DNA from: Hydractinia symbiolongicarpus
Lineage: Eukaryota > Cnidaria > Hydrozoa > Anthoathecata > Hydractiniidae
Direction of reading: 5' to 3'
Assembly (NCBI RefSeq): GCF_029227915.1
Contig: NC_079875.1
Coordinates: 17,169,001 to 17,229,000, forward strand
DNA length: 60,000 nucleotides
Of this stretch, positions 47,303-58,338 are shown piece by piece. Numbering within the stretch: the first letter of the stretch is position 1; the number at the start of each line of letters is the position of its first letter. The position numbers and the translations under genes were made by a program. Under the pieces are notes generated by a model. That model was not told where the DNA came from and ran no database searches. It worked only from the letters and a program-made list of their open reading frames with translations.

Positions 47303-49857
47303 ATGATGTTGCCTAAAAATATTTTGATCGTTTTAATGGTAAGACATTTTTTTTCTTTTTGTTTCTTTCTAGTTTTTGTTCTTCTTTGTCAAAAATGAAA
47401 TCACTTTAGACATTGGGAACTCGCCATTAAAAAGTTACACATGTTGTGATAATTAAGAAGACAGATTTATATCGTGAAGTTGTATTTTACTTTAAAAATT
47501 TTATTTTAACTTTGTACTGTTAAAAAGGGAAATTTTATTGCAAGTTATTTCACCTTTATAATACTTTATTAATCCTATCTGTATGCTGCTCATTAAAACA
47601 CTTGTCGACGTTCCAAACGTTTGTTTTTGTCCCTTCATTGTGCAGAATACAATGTAGAAGTAACAAAACAACATGCAGTCTATTAAGTTATCCAGAAAAT
47701 CTTATTTTACAACTAGCGCCTGACAGGTGTTAACTGACGCGTAGTAAACGTAAGTAATAAGAAAGGTCGTTATAAGTACGGTCTGAAAAAATCATAATAA
47801 GCCTGATTCACTTTTTTTTAACAGGTAGAGGTGATCAAGAAAGTTGATGCATATCGTAAGTATATCTTATTTATGATCAAACTAACATTGGGGTGGCAAG
47901 GGAGATTACACCCTTTTATAACATCGTACTGTTAAAACCCATATTTAATATGTGTATTTTGTTTTAAAAGGATCGATATCTTTTAGAGGAAAAAAATGTT
48001 GCATCGACATCAATCACGTTCAGTAATGAATTAACTAGTCAAAAGCCCGTTGATAATCCACGGGAGTTTACCCGTCGCTATTCGCAGCTACCATTTTTGG
48101 CTCACGGACAGAAAGTTATAATATAGACTAGTCGTTAACCCGTAGAAAAATCCACGGGGTCGCCCGTCTGTAATTTACACGCTACTTTGAAACTAAAATG
48201 CACTAACGTACTTGGCGTAATATGAAACCCAACAATGTCTCACATTTTTTTTAACACAGAAAGTCACATTTCAAACGGTACAATGTTCGCTGTCTGTGAG
48301 CGGCAGTTTGTAGCAGCGAATTGGGACAGGTGAATCTATAGTATAATACCCGTATACGTCTGCCTGTCATGCAAAATGGTAACCACAGTTGCAAGACACA
48401 CGAAATGCGCTAAGTAAAGGACGGACGAATCGGTGGATCTATTCATGGGCCACTGACTAGTCCCTGTGATTTTTACCAGCGGCTCAAGGCTAGGCACTAC
48501 AAATAAGATAGAAAAAAATATTTATTTAATCCACTGTCGCGTCGAAATACGTTGACCAACACAGTTCTACATAAATTGTTTATGAACTGAAAACGCTACT
48601 CAGGCTACTGTCATGGATGAAATATTCGTGGGATGTTAGGTGGCTTAAACATTAAAATAGGTTTATAGAATTTCTATATTGCTACACAAAGAATTTAACT
48701 TCAGGAGGGGTGGCTGTCACCTCTCCTTCCCCTCCTATCTCCATACTTTGTTATATTCTGTTCTGAAGACATTGCTGACTTTAAATTGAAAAATAAAAAT
48801 GAAAATAATGTCAAAGAAAAAGGAAAAGGCACATCTAAGCACCAGTGCCGTGAAACTTTTAAAAGGAATATAACTTGACGCAGCTGCAGTGTTGCAATAG
48901 AGGAAAAAAATGGTGGCTATCAATATCTGCTTATGTCAGCACTGTTTCTGTAAAGTCATCTAAAGACTGAAATTTTTCGAAAATACCAGTGTTTAAATCC
49001 CAAAAATAAAAAACCCATTTGTTCCCGAACAAACCTTTAACAGTCTGTTTAAAGATTCTGAAAGACAAATAAAGGTTATTTAACATATTTTCCCGCTTCT
49101 ACTTATCTTACATGACAAAATTCGAAAAGTCGTCAAAAATTTTTCGGCTTTTTAAGTATAATCCCGAAAAATTTGAAATTGGGCTTTTTACTTCTGAAAA
49201 CGTTATAAAATGATTCCTCTTGATCAAGTTATGTTATGGTGAAAGTTTGAAGTTCTAATCACAATTCTAACGCGGATTACATTTTCGAGTGACAGCTAAA
49301 TCTAGCTCTGGCAAGCGTGGGAACTAAAAACTTGTCAGACAGGTTTTTAACAGAATATTATGAAAACTCAGTAACTATTATAGTTAAAAGCCACATAGCA
49401 AAAAAGCGTTTATTGAAAATAAAGTGCAAGGGAAGAGACGTATGCGGCAGAATGTCGGCTGAAGATTAATATGCATTATTTCACAGTTATAATGGAGCTT
49501 TTGTATCTCGAGTACCAACAGAGTATTTCTATTATTAAAATGCACCAAAGAGTTACCTTAACACAATGTTTGTAAAATATTTTGGTTGGTAATTTACCTT
49601 AAGCTTTTTTGGAATTTTAGCACAATGCGTCAAAGAGGATGGAATTCCAGTTGCTGCAAGAATTTATAGCAGAGCTGCTAGTACTATGAATAACTGTTTA
49701 AATGATTGCTATAGATACCAAATGGAACATAATAATAACTTTTACAATGGGATATCTTATCAGCCAAACGTGTGCAGATGCTTGGCTAACATGACGGATA
49801 TCATACCCATAAGTCCAAATGGAACAAAAACATGCTTTTTCGGACCTCGTGTTGAAG
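47303..49857 (+). CDS. Probable secreted cysteine-rich protein (3' incomplete)
   Basis: I do not recognise the family. Three exons join with consistent phases. Exon 47303-47338 is ATG-led and phase 0, with donor GTAAGA. Exon 47825-47855 lies between TTTTTTTTAACAG and GTAAGTA and ends in phase 1. Exon 49621-49857 lies between TTTGGAATTTTAG and GTAAGAG and ends in phase 1. The N-terminus MMLPKNILIVLMVEVI is hydrophobic and looks like a short signal peptide. The third exon has cysteines in the order QCVKEDG, NNCLNDCY, NVCRCLAN and KTCFF, plus N-glycosylation-type NMT and NGT sites. The spacing loosely recalls PAN/WSC-type extracellular modules, but this is only a guess. At least one more exon is needed. 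A candidate acceptor at about 50236 gives a very short tail and is not convincing. Confidence 0.5.
48035..48127 (-). mobile_element. Short Helitron, 93-bp deleted copy
   Basis: On the minus strand it starts TCTATATTATAACTTTCTG and ends with a hairpin remnant (CCCGTGGATTATCAACGGG) before CTAG. It lies in the large intron of the cysteine-rich gene. Confidence 0.6.
48128..48175 (-). mobile_element. Helitron 3' end abutting the previous copy
   Basis: The minus strand ends CCCCGTGGATTTTTCTACGGG, then TTAACGACTAG. That CTAG touches the TCTATATT start of the copy at 48035-48127. The upstream part of this copy is truncated or unrecognisable. Confidence 0.55.
48335..48460 (+). mobile_element. Short non-autonomous Helitron, 126 bp
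   Basis: Starts TCTATAGTATAATACCCG after host A and ends with a decayed hairpin (GGTGGATCTATTCATGGGCC) and CTAG before host T. The body keeps GTATACGTCTGCCTGTC and ATGCGCTAAGTAAAGGACGG. Confidence 0.7.
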
Positions 49858-50965
49858 GTAAGAGAATGTTGCTAGAAGGCACAAAATAATTAGGAGAAAA
49901 AAACGAAAAGCAGGTAAAAAAATTAAAGTTGGAAAAACTTTAAAACTTTAAATTTTGTGTCTTTTAAAAAATAGTGGTAACAAACATTTAGTTCCTTTTC
50001 TCCAGTTTTCATATGAAAATAAAACGAGAACACCATTGTAGTCAACGCGGTGAGAGGAGTCGTAAATTTACGACTACAATCTTTGTGATATAAGAGGCTT
50101 CTTAAACAACACAATAGAGCTCTTTAATATTACCACAATGATCCCCGACCTTTTATATTGCTTTTAAATTCTATTCCGTTTAGTGCTATTTTATGCATCG
50201 CTAGCATGTCTTGTAATGAACAGCATTTGATATACAGTTGCCAAAACTGCGGGCCGCAAACGAACATTTTACACAACACGCCGCTAGGCGTTGTAAAGTT
50301 AGACTAATAACATGCTTCCATTCTTTAGAGTTATCACTGACTTTACTGGAATTGCCGAAACAATATGAGATTGAAGCGGGAACAACGTTTGAGCACGTCT
50401 TTAGCATGTCATACACTAATATGTTTAATCCTTCGTTTCAAACACTCAATATAGCATCCATGCCTAACAAAAAGAGGCGGCGTAAGTATGTTAGAAAATA
50501 TGTTAGAAATGAATCTAAAGTAACAACATTTTTTAAATCGATTATGTTGATATTAAAGTCAATGTTTAAATTAGTCTGGCAAAGAGTAAGCCCATATAAA
50601 ACCAATTAGTAAATGTTCCATATCGCTGCTTGGTGCTTGTACTGCGCAAAGTTATAATTCCATTTGTGTAAAAAACTTGTTTTTACTCTCATCCGTTTAC
50701 TTTATTGGTTTAGTGTTTTTTCTGTGTTGTTTTTTTTCTGTAGAATAAGAAAAATAACTCCTCGTCTTTTCCTGGCGTATTTAAGAATCCAAAATGGCGA
50801 TTTCAAAGCGATACGTAATTTTTGAAACATATGAAGGATTTTTTTTTTGTAAGAAAGTTTCCTGTGAGTATATTCTAAGTTGCTTATTTCTTTCTGTATA
50901 AAAAGATTTATATTTTTAACATCCTTTTAAAAAAGATAAAAATAAAAAACAATAAATTAATATTA
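49858..50965. other. Unassigned stretch
   Basis: An open frame at 50238-50609 on the plus strand (123 codons, strongly basic near RRRKYVRKYVR) has no recognisable domain. It is not in phase with the preceding cysteine-rich exon if spliced at the AG before it. Confidence 0.3.
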
Positions 50966-53900
50966 GGCCGTGGGCTATGTTCAATAAAAAGCTGTCTAGA
51001 ATAATTTTCGTTGCCCATATTTGGTGACCAATATTTTTTTGGTTAAATCAGCGTTTTGGGTTGTACTGATTTATACTATCGATGTTACCAATTTCGATAC
51101 CCCGCAGTTTTCGTGTAATTAAGGGTTTCAAAATGTGCTTTCGTGTGATATAGTGCATTATCGATTTTACGCGTTTCTAACTAATAATAACATTACAACA
51201 AAGCCAAAACTTTTCTTTTTAAAAAGTACGTACAACTAACTTACTTAATGCAAAAATATTTAAAAAAAATGCATTTAACAAGCGATTATTCCTTTATCGT
51301 GTGATATCGTTATGTATCGATACTCGATAACATGAAAAAGCAACATTTTGGCTGTAAATGGACAAAATTTTGTCGCCATTAGTTATTATATTCTTGCCTA
51401 AGCCTTTTATGATTGTTAGAAAGTATAATATTAAGAATGTTAAGTCTCAGAAGATCATAGCGAAGATCTTAATGCTACCCGATAAAATAAAATGAAATTA
51501 AAACGCTGCTTTCATATATTAAAAAACGTTAAAATCTATGTCCTCATCGCTCTCTGAGTTGTTATCAGATGATTCGGTGCTAGTACCATCAGCTTCAAGA
51601 GGGTTTGCGTTTTCACAGTTTTCACATAAACATAAACTGGAGCACTCAAGACCGTTTTTTCTGCAACCACAAGCATTGTTGGTGCATGATTTTTTGCATT
51701 GGCACGTTGTTGTTTGAAGTAATGCTTGTGTTGCAGGTTTTTGATCGAGCCATTTGATTACAAGCGAGCTGTTATTCAACGTCCAGCCATGTTCGGTTAT
51801 GCTAATATCTGGAATGAACTGAACAGTGCGTTGTTTCCAGATAAAAGCTTGGTATATAGCTCTTAAAAGATGGTAGCGCAAGGCATCGTCTGTTGGTGGC
51901 AAAAGATCTTCGCTGTATTTTCCATGAGTGAAAAGGTACAATCTTGTACTATTGATTGTTGAAGATACTGTCTGAGAACCGTATAAACTGCAAACAAAGA
52001 CAGCAGCTTTATTATAGCTCTCTTCCGTAGCATCTGCTACATCTCCGAGGGTTGAAAAAAATCTATGTAAAGTGGCTTGGTTTTCATTACGTCAAAGCAT
52101 TTCTTTTTTCCTTTTCCATGAAAGGAGCTAACTGAATCGCAACCTGTGAAGGCGTGATGTTCATATGCTATTTTCGTTAGATTTACATTAGAAAAAAAGT
52201 AGAAGTTTCTTTTTTACCCAATTTAAAAGACATCAAATCATTTAAAGGAACATTAAGACTTTTTCTTTGTGATCTTTTTATCGATAACACACAAGTTTGA
52301 TTGTCTGTGACATTATTTTGAATCATGATCATGTTGGTGATGTGTGTTTGCTTCCTAGTTTTCTCAGAAAAGTCAGCATTGTCTACAACAACGGTGGGAA
52401 ATTTCTTGCGATCGACGTTTTCTGGTAAATCAGACGAACGCAAGCTTGCTTTTTCCGCCAATGCAGTATCATGACGTAGCAAAGAGGAGTAGGAAGTGCA
52501 ATGGTCAAAACCATTTAAAATATTAATCAACTTGGAGCTACCAGTTAGTTGTATTACAGCCATCGACAAGGCCATTGATTTAGGTGTAACTGTTCTCCCA
52601 TTTGTCGCGTTAGAAATCAGATCTTGTGCTAGCGACAAAATGATTCGATCGTCTTTCACGTCCTTGATGTTAATGCGTGTCTCAAAATTAGGTTCGTCAC
52701 TCATATTCAGTAGCCAGGCCATGAAATTGTACAGTAATGGAGGAACAAATTCTCGAACATCTCTTTTTACGATGAACGATTCTGACGCCTTGATGATATT
52801 GCGCAAGTAAAATGCTGCATGGTAGAGATAGTTGCTCGGAATCCCTCGCGTCGCGTTATCACCCCACTCACTTTCGTCGCTGGAAGAACTCTCTGATGTT
52901 GTACCTTCACTTACTGTTAGATCTGCAGATTCTAACATGTCCCCCGCCTCATATTCTTTTAGATAGACAATGTAGCTCTTTCTGCGAAATTTTGGGCGAT
53001 AGAAGACGAGTTCAGGGAAGTCTTTTTGTAACTTTAACCGCAGTCTAGAAGCTTTATAATTGAAAGTATTGCTACCCTGTCTAGCAGCAATATATCTAAA
53101 TTTTCTAACCAGAGTTGTCATATTGACAATTTTTTTTTCTTCTATTAATTTCATTTTGACATAAGTTTCACAAAACATCTCATAGCAAGACTCGCACTGC
53201 GTCAAATTCTTTTGTTGATTTTTAACATAAAGCTTATAGCAGGGTTTATGATATTGTACTTCGAGCGCAACACAATCTTTTTCTCTCAGCACTGTCAAAA
53301 TTCGCTCGTCTTTATTAAATTCAGCCGCAGCCTTCAACTGATTGCATGTCAGTGTCTCAGCTCGTGAATAGTTATACGAGTTCGCTTGCACTAATTTAAA
53401 AATAAATTGTTTCGAATATTATTCGATCATTCGATCGTTCGAATAATGTGCTATAAATAAATATTCTTACTTTTTCAGTTTTATAAATGATATTCTTATC
53501 ACAAATAATACACTCCGAGGCTAGAACATGCTTCGATCTTTCAGAAATTTTCGTAGGCTGAGAAATTCTGCAACTTTTTCTTGCAGGAGGTACAATATCA
53601 TCTTTTGTTTTTTTGAATGCATAATTCTATGGAGAAATCGAATTACAGAAAGAATACATATAAAATATAGCTATACACAATTAAAATAACTCTGCAGCTG
53701 AAATCTTTAACATCACATACCTTAGAAATTTCAAGTTTTTTGTTTTTATCTTTCGTTCGTTTTAATTTATCTATGTTGGTAAACAACTGATAACATTTTC
53801 TGTGATAAAACAGATGCGGAAATTCCTTGTTTTCTAGTTTCTTTTCTTCACTCTTAGGAAATACATCGTAAGAAGTTTGGGCAATTGCACACTCTACGCT

Positions 53901-54363
53901 ATTTAATTTAATCCACTCTTTCCTAAATTCTATAATTCTACGCAATCCTACACTACTACAACGTACGAGGGTTTCGTTTACTACACAATCCGAATGAATA
54001 AAACAAAAGCTTTCGTTTTCCATTTCTCTTTTGCGCTCATTCAAGTTTGTTTACTTTGTAAATCGCGTAGTCACCTTTTTTTTTCAAAATTATATTTTAC
54101 CAACTGAAAATAGCAGTGGGCGTAATAGATTTTCGGTCTTTCCGTATTGTAGCAGGTGGTTCTTAGATCAAAACAAACTGCTAAATAGGGCAGAGAAAGA
54201 CGTGTCATTATAATTGTATTTTTTGAAAAAACTGCGGGTTTACAGAGTTGGTAACATCATTTTTTCTCGTATAGAACATTGTCTCTATGAACTTTTAGAA
54301 GAAATTATCGGTCACCAAATTTGGACAACGAAACTGAACGATATTGTTGCATAGCCCACGGCT
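50966..54363 (-). mobile_element. 3.4-kb TIR transposon encoding a zinc-finger/CXC protein
   Basis: Both ends share an imperfect inverted repeat: (G/A)GCCGTGGGCTATG at the tips, then TTTCGTTG(C/T)CCA(T/A)ATTTGGTGACC, then GATGTTACCAA and CGCAGTTTT. The similarity extends about 150 bases inward (50966-51117 and 54210-54363). The flanks read TTA on the left and TTAT or TATA on the right, so the target duplication may be a decayed TTAA or TTA, which I cannot fix. The minus strand carries one multi-exon protein-coding region. I know similar proteins (zinc-binding N-terminus, HAFTGCD motif, CXC domain) as multicopy genes in many invertebrates but cannot assign a superfamily. Confidence 0.7.
51519..54023 (-). 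pseudogene. Transposon-borne zinc-finger / GCD-motif / CXC-domain protein
   Basis: Minus-strand exons are 53721-54023 (starting MENESFCF and ending EISK), 53471-53626 (with the CIICDKN zinc-binding pair) and about 51519-53390. The last contains LTCNQLKAAAEFNKDERIL, CVALEVQYHKPCY (completing a CCHC-type site), a long middle region, HHAFTGCDSVSSFHGKGKKK, and a C-terminal Tesmin/TSO1-type CXC domain (CQCKKSC, then CGCRKNGLECSSLCLC) with an acidic tail. CXC domains bind DNA. The GCD plus GxGKK motif recalls the helix-hairpin region of FEN/XPG-like nucleases, which is inference. Two frame breaks, both in T7 runs (plus 52192-52198 and 52054-52061), split the last exon. The second intron joins in the wrong phase at its best acceptor; a weaker AG 24 bases inside restores frame. 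It is either a young pseudogene or homopolymer miscalls. Confidence 0.6.
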
Positions 54364-54609
54364 TATATCCCATGAAAAAGTTTTATTTTTTTATGTTTGA
54401 GTTTTAACGATGTGATATTTTTAACACATTTTTGAATGCACTGTTCTAACTACAAATTTATGTAATTCATTCTTCGTGAGTCAAAGATGGTAGCTGCCAG
54501 TAGTTACCATCTTCGGTTGAACTTTTCCTTCAGCGTGGTTCACACGAGTCCTAAAGTTATTCTAATCGTATTGCGTATGATGAATTTTCATAAATTTGTT
54601 CCCGTGTGA

Positions 54610-55131
54610 ACTTTAGTAGGTATCGGATAAACTTATGAAAAGCCGTCTTAGAATAGTGCTTGATTATTTTTTAGAAACAAAAACTTTTGAATTTAAATTT
54701 TATCTATATTATAATGCCCGTATACGTCTGTCCGTCCGTCCGTCCGTCTGTCTGTCACGCAAAATGGTAGCTTAGCTGCGCAATAGCGAGAAGCACGCAA
54801 TGCGGTATAAAAAGGACGGGCAAACCCGTGGATTTTCCACGGGCTGACGACTAGTTTTAGAATAATGTGCGGATTTGTAAATTTTATAAAGGATTTTTAA
54901 AAAGATGAGTGAGTTGATTTTTAAAATTGCAAACGAAAATAAAGTGAACTTCAGCAGGTATCGGATAAACTTATGAAAAGCCGTCTTAGAATAGTGCTAG
55001 ATTATTTTTTAGAAACAAAAACTTTTGATTTTAGATTTTATTTTAGAATAATGTGCGGATTTGTAAATTTTATAAGGGTTTTTTAAAAGATGAGTGAGTT
55101 GATTTTTAAAATTGCAAACGAAAATAAAGAG
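54610..55131 (+). repeat. Tandem duplication inside the Harbinger element
   Basis: The unit TAGTAGGTATCGGATAAAC through GCAAACGAAAATAAA occurs at about 54614-54942 (with a Helitron inside) and again at about 54954-55128 without it. Both copies include the start of the MADF gene (MSELIFKIANENK). Only the second continues into the downstream coding sequence. Confidence 0.8.
54703..54854 (+). mobile_element. Short non-autonomous Helitron, best copy, with empty site
   Basis: The 152-bp element reads TCTATATTATAATGCCCG at the 5' end and CCCGTGGATTTTCCACGGG, then CTGACGACTAG, at the 3' end. The adjacent duplicated unit has the uninterrupted site (TTTTA^TTTTAGAATAATG). This shows insertion exactly between A and T with no target duplication, as established for Helitrons. 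Confidence 0.85.
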
Positions 55132-56453
55132 AAAAGATCTACAAGTAAAAATATTTTCCCAATACAAGAGAAAATGTTAGCCGAGCAAGTAAGATTTTAC
55201 CCGGCAATGCACGACAAATATGACCATGGCAGTAGTTTACGACTTTTGGGCCAAGGGGCGAGAGAGAGTTTCCAAAGCAAATTTAACGAATTTTACCAAA
55301 CGTTTTTCAAAAAAAAAGCAATGGTTAAGGTGAAGAGAGATAAGCAAACAAAAAACAAGCAAAGGAGTTCTACACATAATGCAACAGAACACTCGTGTAG
55401 ACACCATCTTTAAAAGCGAGATAAACAAACCAACAAGGTGGGAAATTACCAAACAAGACTTCTGGGAATTTTGTAGCGCGTCCGCGAATTTCGAAATTGA
55501 ATGTCTAGGAATAAAAAATTGAATTTCGAATTTTGAATCTCGGAATAAAAACATTTGTAATTTAATTATTTTTTTTAAATTATAAAATAATAAAATAAAT
55601 AGAATCGCATCTGAAAAGCAAATTCCAGGATTGGCTGCATTAGCCCTGGCATTCCGATCCAAGTCACAAGGAACGAGATGTTATACAAAACGCTTGGAAA
55701 AACGTAGCTGAGAACTTAGAATTCGCTGAAAATGGTAATTTGTATACTGTATCTGTATCTGAAGGGGAAACCTTTCCAAATATAAACTCTCTTATTTATA
55801 TCTCTTTTAGGCTAAGCAATTTTTTGAAAGTCTTAAAAAGAAAAACATCAAAAAGAAAAAGACTTAAAGTATCAAAAAAATCTGGGACATCATTGCAGGA
55901 AGTTAAAAAAGCCGAAAATGCTCTGGAATCATATAAATGTCCATGCTGGTTGGACGATTTCATGGCGCTCAGGGAAGGCAAATCAATTTTGAGACGTAAC
56001 AGTGAAACTTTTCATTCATTGACAGTGAAAGAGAGATAGATAGTGACAACGAATTCACTCCAGAAGGCAGTGAAAATACGGAAGAAGTTGAGGATGATGA
56101 TGGGTCAATTTCTCAAGAAAGAAAAATTATTAACAGCAGCATTTCTGATACAAAACTACCGTCAAAAAAGAAAGCTAAGTGCAGCAAACAAACAAGATGA
56201 TGCCTTTAAAGCTGCGGAGTTGACTTCAATGAAAAATGTTAACAAGGCATTAGAACATCAACAAGTAAACAAAGATGATATGGTAGATCTGTTTTTAAAA
56301 TCTCTTAGTGCAGACATCAGAGAGTTTCCTAAGTTTGATCAGTTAAAAGCTACCAATGATATCCGCCAAGAAGTTTTCAGATACAGCATTGGCCATTACG
56401 ATAGGCCAAGCGTGCAACCTTTGATGAGCTCACCAATTAAGCTCACTAATTAA
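55090..56453 (+). pseudogene. Harbinger MADF (Myb/SANT-like) protein, broken
   Basis: The start MSELIFKIANENK leads into KMLAEQVRFYPAMHDKYDH, the first half of a MADF domain. The second half (RDVIQNAWKNVAENLEFAENG) lies about 420 bases on, in another frame, at about 55678-55735, followed by a GTAATT donor and a TTTTAG acceptor at about 55809. Downstream are a lysine-rich stretch, KCPCWLDDF, an acidic run (EGSENTEEVEDDDGS) and a C-terminal part with ADIREFPKFDQLK. The frame changes between these pieces mean no single protein is made. In intact Harbinger elements this protein binds the ends and carries the transposase into the nucleus. Confidence 0.55.
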
Positions 56454-56817
56454 TTCTCCCCCATTAACACCAATTAACCAAGTGGCCAACACTAATTTGG
56501 CCCATATATGAGCGAGCTGTATAATATCCCATATCACACGAGCACTGAAAGCAATAATAAGAATATGGAAACAATACTATGGAAGATTAAAAACGTTAAC
56601 ATTACTGACTATATTAACTACTTTTGTTGAATAAAAATATAAGAAATTTTAGAAATAACGTAAAACATCAGTTTAGTGTTTTTGTACGGTAAACCGGTGA
56701 ACGTAATCCATTTGACATGGCAAACTGCCCAAGTATGAGTTTACATAATTTTTTAAATTATCGCGCATACGATTAGCATCACCCATGTAACCGCACCCGC
56801 TGATCTTTTTTTAACTT

Positions 56818-57636
56818 TTAAAAACAGCAACTATTATCCCCGTTTTCAACGATTGATCTCCATTGACCAGGTTTAATTCTACCATTGGCGTCTTCCGAGT
56901 CAATGAATCCTTGTGGAGAGTAAAAAGCATTGTCCGTTTGTCGTAGGTAGTTGTGTAAAGCTAAGCATGCTATGACATACTTCTCGGCTTTTTTAACGGT
57001 TGACCTAATTGGTCTGTGAAAAGTTCTCAACCTGGAACACAAGATACCAAATGCATTTTCTATCGACCTCCTTGCACGGGAATGCCGATAGCTGTAAACC
57101 TTCAAACCATCAGTAGATAATGGGCCCGGAAAAGGTCTCATAAGCCATTTTTCGTGTGGTTTACTTTTGGGCAGATTGAAAAGCTCATCATCTTCAAACA
57201 TTTGACCCATCTGGGAGTGTAGCAATACGTCACTATCGTTGTTACTGCCATATTGCCCTACTTAATACGTAGTAAAGCAATAGTTAGCATCCCAAACTGC
57301 GAGCAGGGCAAGGCAAAAGAATCCTTTGTGGCGTATTCCATATATTGTAGAAACTTGTTGCAATTTTCAGCCAGTCATTATCATTTGTTGGCGGAGTTAA
57401 ATAGTCTGAAAGTGCTTCGTAAATCTCGTCGCATGTTTCTGTTACGATTTGTGGCAATTTTGATTTACCAATACGAAATGAGTGCGCAATCGACTGCTGA
57501 GCATCGCAGCTTGCCAGAGATCGTAGAGTTATAACCAATTTTCTTGCACTTAAATAGATTTTCTCATGTTTGCATCTTCTTTTTTTATATGAAGACCAAC
57601 TGTACTTAAAAGATCTTTAATTCTTTCTGGGGACAT
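56818..57636 (-). pseudogene. PIF/Harbinger DDE transposase, inactivated
   Basis: Starts MSPERIKDLLSTVGLHIKK (57634-57636). After a frame change near 57545 it continues LVITLRSLASCDAQQSIAHS, FRIGKSKLPQIV and IATSFYNIWNTP, as in DDE_4 family transposases. At WNTP the frame jumps to HKGFFCLALLAVWDANYCF, so about forty residues, including the first catalytic Asp (DGKH region), are missing. A stop replaces the Asp expected in TTY-D-VGQYGSNNDS. The C-terminal part is open, with GLKVYSYRHSRARRSIENAF, GILCSRLRTFHRPI and ACLALHNYLRQ, including the catalytic-Glu ENAFGIL motif. The copy cannot catalyse transposition. Confidence 0.75.
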
Positions 57637-58338
57637 TTTAATATACCTTTAATAAGAATAAGACAATAAGAATGCAAGTCAATTTTAAATTACTGTTATA
57701 AGTATTCCCTGTCACCTAATTTCATTGCTTGGAACAGTTGATGATAATCTCCCAGGCGTTCTCTTTTCTCAAAGATCCTTTCACCCATTTTCTTTTCGTT
57801 TTCACAATTTGTTTTCGACTTCTTTTCGCCTTTTACGTTAACGAAAAACAAGCAACGAAAAACAACAAACTACTCCTAAACCAATATTCTCCATCTTGTT
57901 TCTAGTCTTTCAAAAATTTATGAATTCTGTTTTTCGTGTGAACGCCAGCAGGTACTTATGAAAAATGTACTCAAATACTTATGGCAAAGTTATTCGACCA
58001 GAATTTCATAACTTTAAGACCCGTGTGAACCAAGCGTTAGGGTATTAATCATGGATTTCCACGGGCTAACAATAGATACTAATTATTAGTTGAGTTAATT
58101 GTAAAACGTTTGACATTTCTTGCTTCCCGTTCCTTGCTCGCATTTTTGATATGCTCCAACAATAGCCGTCTATAACATATTGTTTGTGGGTGGAATAACC
58201 AGCAGGTGGAAATCTGCAACTTTTTTCAGCTTTCGTGCCGCTGATGGGCTTAAATTGACCCAACCTTAATTGTGTTTTGGGTATGTTTTAAAAATAGCAT
58301 TACTTTTAAAGAATTTATGCTTTCGTTTTTTAATTTAG

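Larger units (their letters stand above)
54533..58035. mobile_element. 3.5-kb PIF/Harbinger element, degenerate
   Basis: The terminal inverted repeats GC(G/T)TGGTTCACACG(A/G)GTC(C/T)TAAAGTTAT frame a plus-strand MADF-like gene and a convergent minus-strand DDE transposase, the standard Harbinger layout. The tips resemble the smaller elements at 9152-13811. The target duplication is not clear. A 152-bp Helitron is nested at 54703-54854 and a tandem duplication lies at 54610-55131. Confidence 0.7.

Noticed and set aside
50238-50609. 123-codon plus-strand ORF as last exon of the cysteine-rich gene
   Set aside because: The frame needed after the phase 1 donor differs from this ORF and ends within 17 codons. 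No domain is recognisable.
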